Of a stretch of 54,264 nt of DNA, positions 33,554 to 42,651 are shown piece after piece; position 1 is the stretch's first letter; the number at the start of each line of letters is the position of its first letter. The notes beneath the pieces are model-generated. The model did no database searches, was not told the DNA's origin, and saw nothing but the letters and a program-made list of their open reading frames with translations. Origin of the DNA: an uncultured Clostridia bacterium (GTDB taxonomy: Bacteria > Bacillota > Clostridia > Christensenellales > Pumilibacteraceae); contig CANPVN010000007.1 in assembly GCA_947581755.1 (NCBI GenBank), forward strand, positions 1 through 54,264. The letters run 5' to 3'. Both the position numbers and the translations under genes were made by a program.

Positions 33554-36500
33554 GTGGAAAAATTTTATTTGGGTATGGACATCGGAACGGATTCGGTGGG
33601 CATGGCTTGTACGGATGAAAACTATACGTTGTTGAGAGCGCACGGATGTAATTTATGGTCTGTCAGACTATTTGACGAGGCTAAGGATGCGACGGACAGA
33701 AGGACAAAGCGTTCCGCGAGAAGAAGATTGCAAAGGCGAAGGCGCAGAATAGAATTTTTACAAGAAGTTTTTGCCGAAGTCGTTGATCCCGCCTTGTTTT
33801 TCATAAGGCTCAACAACAGCGGTTTTTGTTTTGAGGATAAGGAAGAGGATTTAAATTCCAAGTATGCGCTATTTGATGATGCGGGATTTACCGACAAAGA
33901 ATTTTATGATAAATATCCGACGATTTATCATCTCAGAAGCGCCTTGCTTCATTCTCAAAGCAAAGAAGATTGGCGTTTGTATTATCTTGCGTTGCATCAT
34001 ATAATCAAGTACAGAGGTCACTTTTTATTCGAAGGACAAGATCTTAGTTCGATACGTAACTTCGGGGAACTTCTGAAAACTTTCAATGAGGTTTACGGAG
34101 ACATTTTCGAAGGCTCGGGAGAATTTTTCCCTTTGGATAAGAGCGGAGAAATTGCAAGAATTATAGTCGATTCCGAGCGGCTTAAAGACAAGACTAAGAA
34201 ATTGCTTGAAATTATAAATTGCGGCGATGATCGAGGAAAGGCTGTAATTACCATGATGCTCGGCGGAAAAGTCAAATTGGATGTTTTATTCGAGGGCAAT
34301 TACGACGAATCGATATCTTTGAAAGGGATGTCGGAAGAGGAATTCGAGAGCAAGCAAAGTTTGTTGGGCGAGGATTTCGGGCTTCTTGTCGCAATCAAGA
34401 ATATTTACAATTACGGAGTATTGGAAAAATTATTATGCGGCAATGACGATATATCGAGCGCGATGATCGAGATTTACGAGAAACATCATGCGGATTTGAA
34501 GTTATTGAAGTCATTCATACGCGAAAATTGTCCTCGAGCGGTTTATTTCAAAGTGTTCAGATCTCGGGAAAAGGGTAGTTATTCGAGTTACATAGGTTAT
34601 ACCAAGACAAAAAGAGAAAAAGTCAAAGTCAAGAAATGCGCTCCCGATGAGTTCTTCAAATTTCTTAAAAAGGCGATAGCCGAACATAACGATAAATTCG
34701 ACGAAGATATTTACAATAAAATTCTTGTCGAGATCGAAGCGGGCAATTTCTTACCGAAAATTATAAATGCCGATAACGGAATTTTCCCTTATCAGATAAA
34801 CCTTTTCGAATTGGACGGAATTTTAAAAAATTTGTGTCGCGATTATCCTTTATTCGGCGCTGCCGACGATAGCGGATTGAGCGCAGCCGACAAAATAAGA
34901 AAGATTTTTCTTTTCAAGATTCCCTACTATGTGGGACCTTTGAATAATTACCACGAAGACAAGGGTGGGAACAGTTGGGTCGTCAGAAAGAGCGGAAAAA
35001 TAACGCCTTGGAATTTCGATGAAATGATAAACTTTTCCGCCAGCAACGAAAAGTTCATTCGCAGAATGACTAATAAATGCTCTTATCTCATCGGCAAAGA
35101 TGTTTTGCCCAAAAATTCCATTATATATCAAAAGTTCGATACGCTCAATCAAATAAATAAACTGAAGATAAACGAAACGCCGATAACGCCTCAATTAAAG
35201 CAGTATATTTTCAACGACTTGTTTTTAAAACATCGAAAGGTTACGGTAAAGATGATAAAAACATATCTCGTTAACCAAGGTCTTGTGGCTCCTACGGACA
35301 TAAAGGATACGGTTATAGGCGGATTTAACGAGGATATCAAAGCGTCTATGAGTTCTTATGTGCTATTGAAAAGTATATTGGGCGATTATGCGGATACACA
35401 CCTCGATGTATGTGAAAATATAATTTTATGGCACACACTGAATACGGACAAGAGAATTGTTGAAAAACAGATTATCGAAAAGTACGGCAACGAAGCCGCC
35501 GTTATGAGCAATATAAAACGATTGAAAGGATTGTCCTTCAAGGATTTCGGAAGATTATCCGAAGAGTTTTTGTGCAAATTATCGGGCGGAAAGAACGAAG
35601 TTACAGGCGCCGATTACACAATTTTGGGGGAATTATATAATACCAACAAAAATCTCAATGAAATAATTTACGACCCCGGGTATTGTTTCGAGAAGGCGAT
35701 AAAGGAATATAACGGGCAATTATCGGAACAAATCGAATATTCCGATGTGGAGAATTTATATGTTTCTCCCAAGGTACGAAGAGGCGTATGGCAGGCATTG
35801 CTTATGGTTGATGAGTATGTTGAAGCCGTCGGCAAGGCTCCCGATAAAATTTTTATCGAAGTGACCCGAGGCGATGGCAAGAAGGAGCAAACAAAGTCGC
35901 GAAAAACGATGCTTACCGAACTGTATTCGGCATGTAAGAAGGACATAAAAGAGATCGGAGGATTGCTTGAAGAATTGAATAAGAAGAGCGATCTTGACTT
36001 GAGATCGGAAAGATTGTATTTGTATTTCACACAACTCGGAAAGTGTATGTATACAGGGCAACGCATAAATTTAGAGGAACTTACTACCGATTTATACGAT
36101 GTTGACCATATCATTCCGAGGTCTTTGACAAAAGACGACAGTCTCGATAACAAGGTTTTGGTTTTAAGAACGAAAAACAAAGCAAAGAGCGATACCTATC
36201 CCTTGGAATCGGGCTTTACCGATTGCGAAGCATTTTGGAAATTGTTGCGCTCAAAAGAACTTATAAGCGACAAAAAGTTGGCAAGACTTTGCAGAAAAGA
36301 GCCTTTGACGGCAGATGATTTTAACGATTTCATTAACAGACAACTTGTCGAGACCAATCAAACCGTAAAAGCGGTGCGAGATCTTCTCGAGCGTAAATTT
36401 GCTTCTAATGGCACGCGAATTGTGTTAAGTAAAGCAAAATTCGTCACGGATTTCAAAGAAAGATACAATATAGTCAAATGCCGCGAAGTGAACGATTTAC

Positions 36501-37585
36501 ACCACGCAAAGGACGCCTATCTTAATATAGTAGTCGGCAATGTATATGATACGAAGTTTACTTGCGCTTATGATTATTTTTATAAAAAAGGAGCGGAGTT
36601 CCGCGAATACAATCTCAAAAAGCTTTTCGATTACGATATAAAAGGAGCCTGGAACGCCCAAAAAAGCTTATCCGAAGTAAAGTCTACTCTCTGTAAAACG
36701 GGTAGTATCAAACTTACCAAATATGCTTATATGTCAAAAGATAAATTCTATGACGAAACCGTCTATTCCAAGGGTGACGGCGGAATAGCAATGCCGAGAA
36801 AAAATAAATTCCCTTATACACAGACGGATAAATACGGAGGATTTTCTTCTTTGACAACGGCATATTTTGCCATAGTAAGATCCAAAGACAAAAAGGGAAA
36901 TATTATAAAGACAATAGAACGCATTCCCGTTATTGTGGATTATTCTCCCGAGGTAAAAGTAAAGGAGCAACAAGCGGTTTTGGATTATCTTGCACACAAT
37001 GTGGGATTGATCGAACCCGAACTTATAGTTCCGATGTTGAAAATAAAAACGCTCGTTTCGATTAACGGATTCCGCGCATATCTTGCAGGCGTTACGGGTA
37101 ATTATATTCTTTTACATAATGCGGTACAATGGTTGACCGACGCCGCAACAGAGGATTATGTAAAACAACTCACCAAACTTTGCGAACAAGAAGATAGCGA
37201 TTCCGAAACATATAATATGAAGACGAACCGTTTCGGAAACAATAAACTTACGATCGACAAAGATAATAATCTGAAACTTTATGATGCGATAATCGCGCAA
37301 CTTGAAAAGAAAATCTATCGCGGCGTTTCGGCTACGGACAATTTTTTGAACAAACTTAAAAACAAAAGAGATGTTTTTGCCGCATTAAAGGTGTTTGAGC
37401 AAGCCAAAGTATTGTTGCAATGTATCAAATTTTTGCAATGCAAGGGACTCGAGTCGGATTTATCGCTTTTGGGAGAGGGCGCTCATTGCGGGAAAATACT
37501 TATTAATAAAAATATAACATCGACGGAATTTGCGGTAAAATTCACTTCTCCGTGCGGACTGAAAACAAAAGAATTCGAAGTGTAA
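33554..37585 (+). CDS. cas9: Cas9 endonuclease, type II-A
   Basis: 1343 residues from GTG 33554, chosen because AGAGGTG lies 5 nt upstream and the product then starts VEKFYLGMDIGT, as Cas9 proteins do. An in-frame ATG at 33518 falls within the tracrRNA promoter. RuvC-I has Asp9. An Arg-rich bridge helix follows (RRTKRSARRRLQRRRRR), then a recognition lobe with HHIIKYRGHFLFEG. RuvC-II is IFIEVTRGDG (Glu769). HNH is YDVDHIIPRSL (His852) with Asn866 in SLDNKVL. RuvC-III is HHAKDAYLN (His984, Asp987). All catalytic residues are present. The PAM-interacting end lacks the DRKRY motif of S. pyogenes Cas9 and finishes FTSPCGLKTKEFEV, so its PAM cannot be inferred. cas1 follows after 3 nt. Confidence 0.97.
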   Translation: MEKFYLGMDIGTDSVGMACTDENYTLLRAHGCNLWSVRLFDEAKDATDRRTKRSARRRLQRRRRRIEFLQEVFAEVVDPALFFIRLNNSGFCFEDKEEDLNSKYALFDDAGFTDKEFYDKYPTIYHLRSALLHSQSKEDWRLYYLALHHIIKYRGHFLFEGQDLSSIRNFGELLKTFNEVYGDIFEGSGEFFPLDKSGEIARIIVDSERLKDKTKKLLEIINCGDDRGKAVITMMLGGKVKLDVLFEGNYDESISLKGMSEEEFESKQSLLGEDFGLLVAIKNIYNYGVLEKLLCGNDDISSAMIEIYEKHHADLKLLKSFIRENCPRAVYFKVFRSREKGSYSSYIGYTKTKREKVKVKKCAPDEFFKFLKKAIAEHNDKFDEDIYNKILVEIEAGNFLPKIINADNGIFPYQINLFELDGILKNLCRDYPLFGAADDSGLSAADKIRKIFLFKIPYYVGPLNNYHEDKGGNSWVVRKSGKITPWNFDEMINFSASNEKFIRRMTNKCSYLIGKDVLPKNSIIYQKFDTLNQINKLKINETPITPQLKQYIFNDLFLKHRKVTVKMIKTYLVNQGLVAPTDIKDTVIGGFNEDIKASMSSYVLLKSILGDYADTHLDVCENIILWHTLNTDKRIVEKQIIEKYGNEAAVMSNIKRLKGLSFKDFGRLSEEFLCKLSGGKNEVTGADYTILGELYNTNKNLNEIIYDPGYCFEKAIKEYNGQLSEQIEYSDVENLYVSPKVRRGVWQALLMVDEYVEAVGKAPDKIFIEVTRGDGKKEQTKSRKTMLTELYSACKKDIKEIGGLLEELNKKSDLDLRSERLYLYFTQLGKCMYTGQRINLEELTTDLYDVDHIIPRSLTKDDSLDNKVLVLRTKNKAKSDTYPLESGFTDCEAFWKLLRSKELISDKKLARLCRKEPLTADDFNDFINRQLVETNQTVKAVRDLLERKFASNGTRIVLSKAKFVTDFKERYNIVKCREVNDLHHAKDAYLNIVVGNVYDTKFTCAYDYFYKKGAEFREYNLKKLFDYDIKGAWNAQKSLSEVKSTLCKTGSIKLTKYAYMSKDKFYDETVYSKGDGGIAMPRKNKFPYTQTDKYGGFSSLTTAYFAIVRSKDKKGNIIKTIERIPVIVDYSPEVKVKEQQAVLDYLAHNVGLIEPELIVPMLKIKTLVSINGFRAYLAGVTGNYILLHNAVQWLTDAATEDYVKQLTKLCEQEDSDSETYNMKTNRFGNNKLTIDKDNNLKLYDAIIAQLEKKIYRGVSATDNFLNKLKNKRDVFAALKVFEQAKVLLQCIKFLQCKGLESDLSLLGEGAHCGKILINKNITSTEFAVKFTSPCGLKTKEFEV

Positions 37586-37588
37586 TTT

Positions 37589-38470
37589 ATGGGATTCAGA
37601 ACGATTGTTGTAAAAACAGGGGCAAAACTCGAATGCAGATTGAACAGTTTGATTATTCGCCGAGAATCGGAAATTAAAGTTTTTATCAGAGAAATAAACA
37701 CATTGATAATCGAGAGTACGGCGGTTTCTCTTACAAGCGCTTTATTGTGTGAACTTGTCAAAAACAATGTAAAGATAATTTTCTGTGACGAAAATCACAA
37801 TCCTCATTCCGAGATTTTGCCTTATTACGGAGTCCATAATACTTCCAAAAGATATAAGGAACAGTTTTTATGGAACCCGGAAATAAAAAGTTTGGTTTGG
37901 ACTAAAATTATATATCTGAAAATTTTAGAGCAGTCTTTATATTTACGTGAACGAGGCTTTATCGAACAAGCCGCTATGCTTGACGGATATCTTTTGGAAC
38001 TTCGGGATGGCGATTCTACAAATCGAGAGGGACATGCTGCCAAGGTTTATTTTAATTGTCTTTTGGGAAAGGATTGCTCTCGCAATGACGAAAATTTTAT
38101 AAACGGTTGCTTAAATTACGGTTATTCAATATTACTTTCGGCATTCAATCGAGAAATCGTTGCAAACGGATATCTTACCCAAATAGGGATATGGCACGAT
38201 AATGAATTTAACGAGTTCAATCTTGCATGCGATCTTATGGAACCTTTCAGGGTTATCGTGGACAGGGTGGCGTTCGATATAAAAGAAAACGACGCAAATT
38301 TCAAAAAGAAACTCGTCAATATTCTGAATTTCAAAACGGAAACGGAAGGGAAAACAACAACTCTTGATTTGGCGTTAAGAACTTATGTCAGGAGCATAAT
38401 AAAAATTTTGAATACGGGAGAAGGCGAGATTTTATATCCCGATAAAATTTATATCGAAGATGAATTATAG
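37589..38470 (+). CDS. cas1: CRISPR integrase Cas1 (type II)
   Basis: 293 residues, 3 nt after cas9. The metal-binding triad is visible as Glu147 (NREGHAAK), His203 (IGIWHDN) and Glu218 (DLMEPFR). The start GFRTIVVKTGAKLE and VKIIFCDENHNPHSEILPYYG are typical of type II Cas1. With Cas2 it integrates new spacers at the leader end. The 3' end overlaps cas2 by 11 nt. Confidence 0.96.
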   Translation: MGFRTIVVKTGAKLECRLNSLIIRRESEIKVFIREINTLIIESTAVSLTSALLCELVKNNVKIIFCDENHNPHSEILPYYGVHNTSKRYKEQFLWNPEIKSLVWTKIIYLKILEQSLYLRERGFIEQAAMLDGYLLELRDGDSTNREGHAAKVYFNCLLGKDCSRNDENFINGCLNYGYSILLSAFNREIVANGYLTQIGIWHDNEFNEFNLACDLMEPFRVIVDRVAFDIKENDANFKKKLVNILNFKTETEGKTTTLDLALRTYVRSIIKILNTGEGEILYPDKIYIEDEL

Positions 38471-38780
38471 ATTTATGAGATTGATTCTATTTTTTGATTT
38501 ACCGATGGAAACAGATAAAAATCGCTTGGAGTATACGCGTTTTCGCAAATATCTTATAAAAAACGGTTTTATTATGATGCAGAAATCCGTTTATACAAAA
38601 CTCGTTATGAATAATGTAACAAGCCTTGCCATAAAGGAGAATATTGCTATGAATTTACCATCGGAAGGCATTGTCGAACTTTTGGAAATAACCGAGAACC
38701 AATTTTCCAGAATAGAGTATTTGGTCGGCAAAAAGCAAGGCGGTTATTTAGATTCATGCGATAGGATAGTGGAAATATGA
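38460..38780 (+). CDS. cas2: CRISPR adaptation protein Cas2
   Basis: 106 residues from ATG 38460. An alternative ATG at 38475 would give MRLILFFDLP, the usual Cas2 start. It has the ferredoxin-like fold signature FFDLPMETDKNR with the conserved Asp, and FRKYLIKNGFIMMQKSVYTK. It forms the central dimer of the Cas1-Cas2 integrase. The last codon overlaps csn2 as ATGA. Confidence 0.95.
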   Translation: MNYRFMRLILFFDLPMETDKNRLEYTRFRKYLIKNGFIMMQKSVYTKLVMNNVTSLAIKENIAMNLPSEGIVELLEITENQFSRIEYLVGKKQGGYLDSCDRIVEI

Positions 38781-39475
38781 GTGAAATAAAAATCGTACAC
38801 ATAGATTTGGAAAATCCGATAATTTTGTCTCCCGATTCGGTAAACGTTTTGATTGCGGAAAACGCTTTTGAGTTTTTTAAATTGACCGATGAATTATTTA
38901 AGCAATTCGAGGGCGAAGAAGGGGATTTTGTTTGCCTTAAAGACGGTAAACAATGCGCTTTGGATAAATGCGGCGATATTGTTTACGATTATTTCAAATG
39001 GGATTTCAATAACAAAAAAGTTTTGAATGCTCTTTACAGGCAAATAGAAGATATTGCCCTCAATAAAGAACAGGAAAAATATATGGATCTTGTTGCAAAC
39101 GTAAATAGTTATGTGATGAATTTGATTCGAGATTTCTCTTTCGAATTGACTTTCGATGATTTGACAATAAACGATATATTAAAGTCTCTGTCATTAAGGT
39201 TTGAAACGGATTATGAGACTATAGAAGAAAAAATAGTGTGCTATGTAAATCTTTTATCCGAGCTTAAAAATACCGAGTTTATTGTTTTTGTCAATTTAAA
39301 AAGTATCTTGAACGATGAAAAATTATCTCAATTATATCACCATTGCAAAATGGCGGAAATTTCTCTGTTGCTTATAGAAAGTAATTCTTCAAGAAAATTA
39401 TTACCACAGGAAAAAGGAATAATTATTACCGAAGACTTATGCGAAATAGTTGTAAACGGCGGCAATTTGTGCTAA
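38777..39475 (+). CDS. csn2: Csn2, type II-A adaptation protein
   Basis: 232 residues, coupled to cas2 by ATGA. Its position after cas2, its size and its pattern match Csn2: FEFFKLTDELFKQFEGE, KKVLNALYRQIEDIA, an acidic FELTFDDLTINDILKSLSL and TEFIVFVNLKSILNDEKLSQLY. Csn2 forms a ring-shaped tetramer around DNA ends and helps spacer capture. Its presence defines subtype II-A. The stop codon overlaps the -10 of the array promoter. Confidence 0.92.
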   Translation: MSEIKIVHIDLENPIILSPDSVNVLIAENAFEFFKLTDELFKQFEGEEGDFVCLKDGKQCALDKCGDIVYDYFKWDFNNKKVLNALYRQIEDIALNKEQEKYMDLVANVNSYVMNLIRDFSFELTFDDLTINDILKSLSLRFETDYETIEEKIVCYVNLLSELKNTEFIVFVNLKSILNDEKLSQLYHHCKMAEISLLLIESNSSRKLLPQEKGIIITEDLCEIVVNGGNLC

Positions 39476-39536
39476 TATAGTTATATACAAAGAATAACCG
39501 CATTGTCGATGCGCGACCTTCATTTCTTATTTTGAG
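39450..39536 (+). promoter_or_regulatory. CRISPR leader with promoter and leader-anchoring end
   Basis: TTGTAA 39450-39455, 17 nt, TAATAT 39473-39478 form a likely pre-crRNA promoter spanning the csn2 stop. The leader proper is 61 bp and ends TTTTGAG directly at the first repeat. This closely resembles the ATTTGAG leader-anchoring sequence known to guide integration in streptococcal II-A systems. Confidence 0.7.
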
Positions 39537-41208
39537 GTTTGAGAGTCTTGTTATTCTAAAAGGCTTGTTTACAAAACGCTTAGCCATTGTCACCACCTTT
39601 GAGTTTGAGAGTCTTGTTATTCTAAAAGGCTTGTTTACAAATCGGTTTTGACAAGATAAAGTGGTTCGGTTTGAGAGTCTTGTTATTCTAAAAGGCTTGT
39701 TTACATCTCTCACTTTACATTTACCGTCGCCACCGTTTGAGAGTCTTGTTATTCTAAAAGGCTTGTTTACCTCTTCGACGATGACGGCAACGAGGTCCGT
39801 GTTTGAGAGTCTTGTTATTCTAAAAGGCTTGTTTACAAAGAATTTGTCGGGAAAATCGTAACCAAAGTTTGAGAGTCTTGTTATTCTAAAAGGCTTGTTT
39901 ACTAGTTGACGGAACTGTAATTACCCTATCCAGTTTGAGAGTCTTGTTATTCTAAAAGGCTTGTTTACGTGCGCGCGCGTATATAGATTGTATATTAAGT
40001 TTGAGAGTCTTGTTATTCTAAAAGGCTTGTTTACAAAAAACTTATCGGGAAAGTCGTAACCGAAGTTTGAGAGTCTTGTTATTCTAAAAGGCTTGTTTAC
40101 CATTACTTTTATTCTCGCCAAAGACAGCGGGTTTGAGAGTCTTGTTATTCTAAAAGGCTTGTTTACATTGACGATATTAAGCGATATAGTACAACAGTTT
40201 GAGAGTATTGTTATTCTAAAAGGCTTGTTTACGTTTTTTTCTCCTACGGTCTTTCCCGCCGTGTTTGAGAGTCTTGTTATTCTAAAAGGCTTGTTTACAC
40301 GTAGGCATTACAGAGTAACACTTCTCATGTTTGAGAGTCTTGTTATTCTAAAAGGCTTGTTTACCAAAAGACCCGTAAATAGTGTCATTTGGCAGTTTGA
40401 GAGTCTTGTTATTCTAAAAGGCTTGTTTACGTAACTCAATTCGGGGAGGTGCTATAAATGGTTTGAGAGTCTTGTTATTCTAAAAGGCTTGTTTACTAAT
40501 GTAAGTTTTTAATACGTGGTTAGTCAGTTTGAGAGTCTTGTTATTCTAAAAGGCTTGTTTACGATTGTCGGTCAAGTCTTATTTGATATGCGGTTTGAGA
40601 GTCTTGTTATTCTAAAAGGCTTGTTTACCGTCGCCCAAAGAAGAATTAGAATAAGCCAGTTTGAGAGTCTTGTTATTCTAAAAGGCTTGTTTACTAGTCC
40701 AAGTTTTCTCCAAAAGAGGCGACCGTTTGAGAGTCTTGTTATTCTAAAAGGCTTGTTTACACAAGGAACAAAGAAGGAATAAACATCGAGGTTTGAGAGT
40801 CTTGTTATTCTAAAAGGCTTGTTTACTGCAGGCTCTTGAAGGTAGAGTTGGTGCCTGTTTGAGAGTCTTGTTATTCTAAAAGGCTTGTTTACTAGTGATA
40901 AAATAAATCTTTTCATTTCTGTGTTTGAGAGTCTTGTTATTCTAAAAGGCTTGTTTACATTAATAATAATTACTTGACTATTCTCTGCGTTTGAGAGTCT
41001 TGTTATTCTAAAAGGCTTGTTTACCAACGGAGGTGCAGGTATGCAGGGTTATTTGTTTGAGAGTCTTGTTATTCTAAAAGGCTTGTTTACAAATGAGCGG
41101 TATAAAAAGATTGTTTGTGTGTTTGAGAGTCTTGTTATTCTAAAAGGCTTGTTTACGGCATAAGTCACCTCATTAATGGTGGTCGATGTTTGAGAGTCTT
41201 GTTATTCT
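39537..41208 (+). CRISPR. Type II-A CRISPR array: 26 repeats, 25 spacers
   Basis: Repeats are 36 bp, starting GTTTGAGAGTCTTGTTATTC and ending GCTTGTTTAC, on a strict 66-bp period from 39537 to 41121. Spacers are 30 bp, except the last, which is 31 bp (41157-41187). Repeat 11 (40197) carries a single change (GAGAGTATTG for GAGAGTCTTG). The final repeat starts at 41188 and keeps only its first 21 bases, which marks the leader-distal end. Transcription from the leader gives crRNAs whose repeat part pairs with the tracrRNA at 33414-33501. Spacers 5 (39837) and 8 (40035) are related, and spacers 14 and 23 contain a ribosome binding site plus ATG. Confidence 0.99.
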
Positions 41209-41242
41209 GTCTCGTAGAGAGGATTGACTTGATGATGTTCGG

Positions 41243-41272
41243 TTGCGTTTTTTTGCTTTCGGGTGTTATAAT
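41243..41272 (+). promoter_or_regulatory. Promoter for the YgjP-like gene
   Basis: TTGCGT 41243-41248, 18-nt spacer, TATAAT 41267-41272. GGAGG lies near 41293, before ATG 41306. Confidence 0.65.
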
Positions 41273-41305
41273 ATTATTCGCAAGGGTTTTTCGGAGGCGA
41301 GGGGA

Positions 41306-41998
41306 ATGATTGTAGACGGTATCGATGTTGTCGTGACCAAAAAAAAGATAAAGTACATACATCTTTATGTAAAGGCTCCCGACGGAAGAGTCGAGGTGAC
41401 GGCGCCTATGCGACAAAGTGACGAGAGCATAAAGAGGTTTATACATTCTCGCCTGGATTGGATAATTCGCAATCGCGGCAAATACGGGAATACGCCTTTG
41501 GAATCGACGGATTTTGTCAACGGAGATACTGTTTTTGTATGGGGACGGAAATACGCGCTCGTTGTGGTTGACGAGGGTTCTTACGGCGTTCGTATCGATA
41601 ACGACAATCTCGTATTGTCGGCAAAAGTTACGGATTCGGCGTCTCGGCGTGAGGAAATATTGAATTTATGGTATAAAAAAATTCTCGGAGAGGCAATCGC
41701 GCGACTTCTCCCCAAGTGGGAAGAGCGTACGGGATTATACTCTTCGGGTTGGCGGATAAAGAATATGACTTCGCGTTGGGGGTCTTGCAATGTGGAGAGT
41801 CATAAAATTTGTTTTAATCTGCGTTTGGCGAAAAAGTTGCCTGTTTGTCTCGAATATGTGATATTGCACGAACTTGCGCACATAAGAGAGCGGGGGCACA
41901 AAGCACCATTCAAAGCCATTTTGGATGAATATATGCCTGATTGGCGAGATATAAGGAAAATTCTCAACGGGCAGCGCGTTGTACCTTCGGAAAGTTAA
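41306..41998 (+). CDS. YgjP/SprT-like metallopeptidase-fold protein
   Basis: 230 residues from ATG 41306. The C-terminal half has the zinc signature YVILHELAHIRERGH with a preceding MTSRWGSCNVESHKICFNLRL, diagnostic of the YgjP-like (DUF45) family. The N-terminal part is the usual beta domain with IHLYVKAPDGRVEVTAP. Members are zinc metallopeptidase-like, and E. coli YgjP has been reported as a UTP pyrophosphatase, so the reaction here is uncertain. It is separated from the CRISPR array by a promoter and is probably a chromosomal housekeeping gene. Confidence 0.88.
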   Translation: MIVDGIDVVVTKKKIKYIHLYVKAPDGRVEVTAPMRQSDESIKRFIHSRLDWIIRNRGKYGNTPLESTDFVNGDTVFVWGRKYALVVVDEGSYGVRIDNDNLVLSAKVTDSASRREEILNLWYKKILGEAIARLLPKWEERTGLYSSGWRIKNMTSRWGSCNVESHKICFNLRLAKKLPVCLEYVILHELAHIRERGHKAPFKAILDEYMPDWRDIRKILNGQRVVPSES

Positions 41999-42040
41999 AA
42001 TATTGTCGGATTTTTTCATGGAATTTTTTGTAAAAAATCC

Positions 42041-42069
42041 TTGTCTTTTGGATTTGATAGTTGTATAAT
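42041..42069 (+). promoter_or_regulatory. Ferritin gene promoter
   Basis: TTGTCT 42041-42046, 17 nt, TATAAT 42064-42069. AAGGAGG follows near 42084. Confidence 0.8.
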
Positions 42070-42099
42070 ATTTACAAATTTATAAGGAGGACAACTTAT

Positions 42100-42618
42100 A
42101 TGTTAAATAAAAAAATAGCGGAAATGCTCAACGACCAAATCAATAAAGAACTTTATTCGGCATATCTTTATCTTGATTTTGCCAACTATTATGCCGACGA
42201 GGGTCTTGACGGATTTGCTCATTGGTATGAAGTTCAGGCTCAGGAAGAGCGCGACCATGCCTTTATGATTCGTCGATACCTCATCAACAACGGTATTCGT
42301 GTAGAATTCAAGGCAATAGATAAGCCCGACAAGGCGTTCAAGAATCATCTCATGCCTTTGGAGATCGGCTACGAGCACGAACAATATGTTACCTCTTTGA
42401 TAACCGCGATCTATCACGAGGCATTCGAGCAAAAGGATTACAAAACCATGCAATTCCTCGATTGGTTCATCAAGGAACAGGGAGAAGAGGAGACTAACGC
42501 CGACGATATGGTCAAGAAGATGAAACTCTTCGGCGGCGACGCAAAGGGACTTTACGCGCTCAATCAGGAGTTGGCTGCGCGAGTTTACGCTCCTTCGACG
42601 ACGGGACCCGCAATGTAA
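42100..42618 (+). CDS. ftnA: Ferritin
   Basis: 172 residues from ATG 42100. Ferroxidase ligands are visible in NKELYSAYLYLDFANYY (Glu), AQEERDHAFMI (Glu, Glu, His) and KEQGEEETNADDM (Gln, Glu). It is a four-helix non-haem ferritin (FtnA type) that oxidises and stores iron in a 24-mer cage. In an anaerobe it also reduces peroxide stress, in line with the rubrerythrin at 45693. It is a single-gene unit with promoter and terminator. Confidence 0.96.
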   Translation: MLNKKIAEMLNDQINKELYSAYLYLDFANYYADEGLDGFAHWYEVQAQEERDHAFMIRRYLINNGIRVEFKAIDKPDKAFKNHLMPLEIGYEHEQYVTSLITAIYHEAFEQKDYKTMQFLDWFIKEQGEEETNADDMVKKMKLFGGDAKGLYALNQELAARVYAPSTTGPAM

Positions 42619-42651
42619 TCCCGAGACGGATTTACGGACTTTATAAACGGA

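Noticed and set aside
39661..41027. Open frames through the CRISPR array on both strands encoding repeated FESLVILKGLFT or NKPFRITRLSN
   Set aside because: They arise from the 66-bp period, a multiple of three, acting on a stop-free repeat. They are not genes.
33554..41208. Classification as type II-C, or a self-targeting array
   Set aside because: A csn2 gene directly follows cas2, which defines II-A. Reading the spacers against the rest of the window by eye showed no obvious self match, though a full search was not possible.
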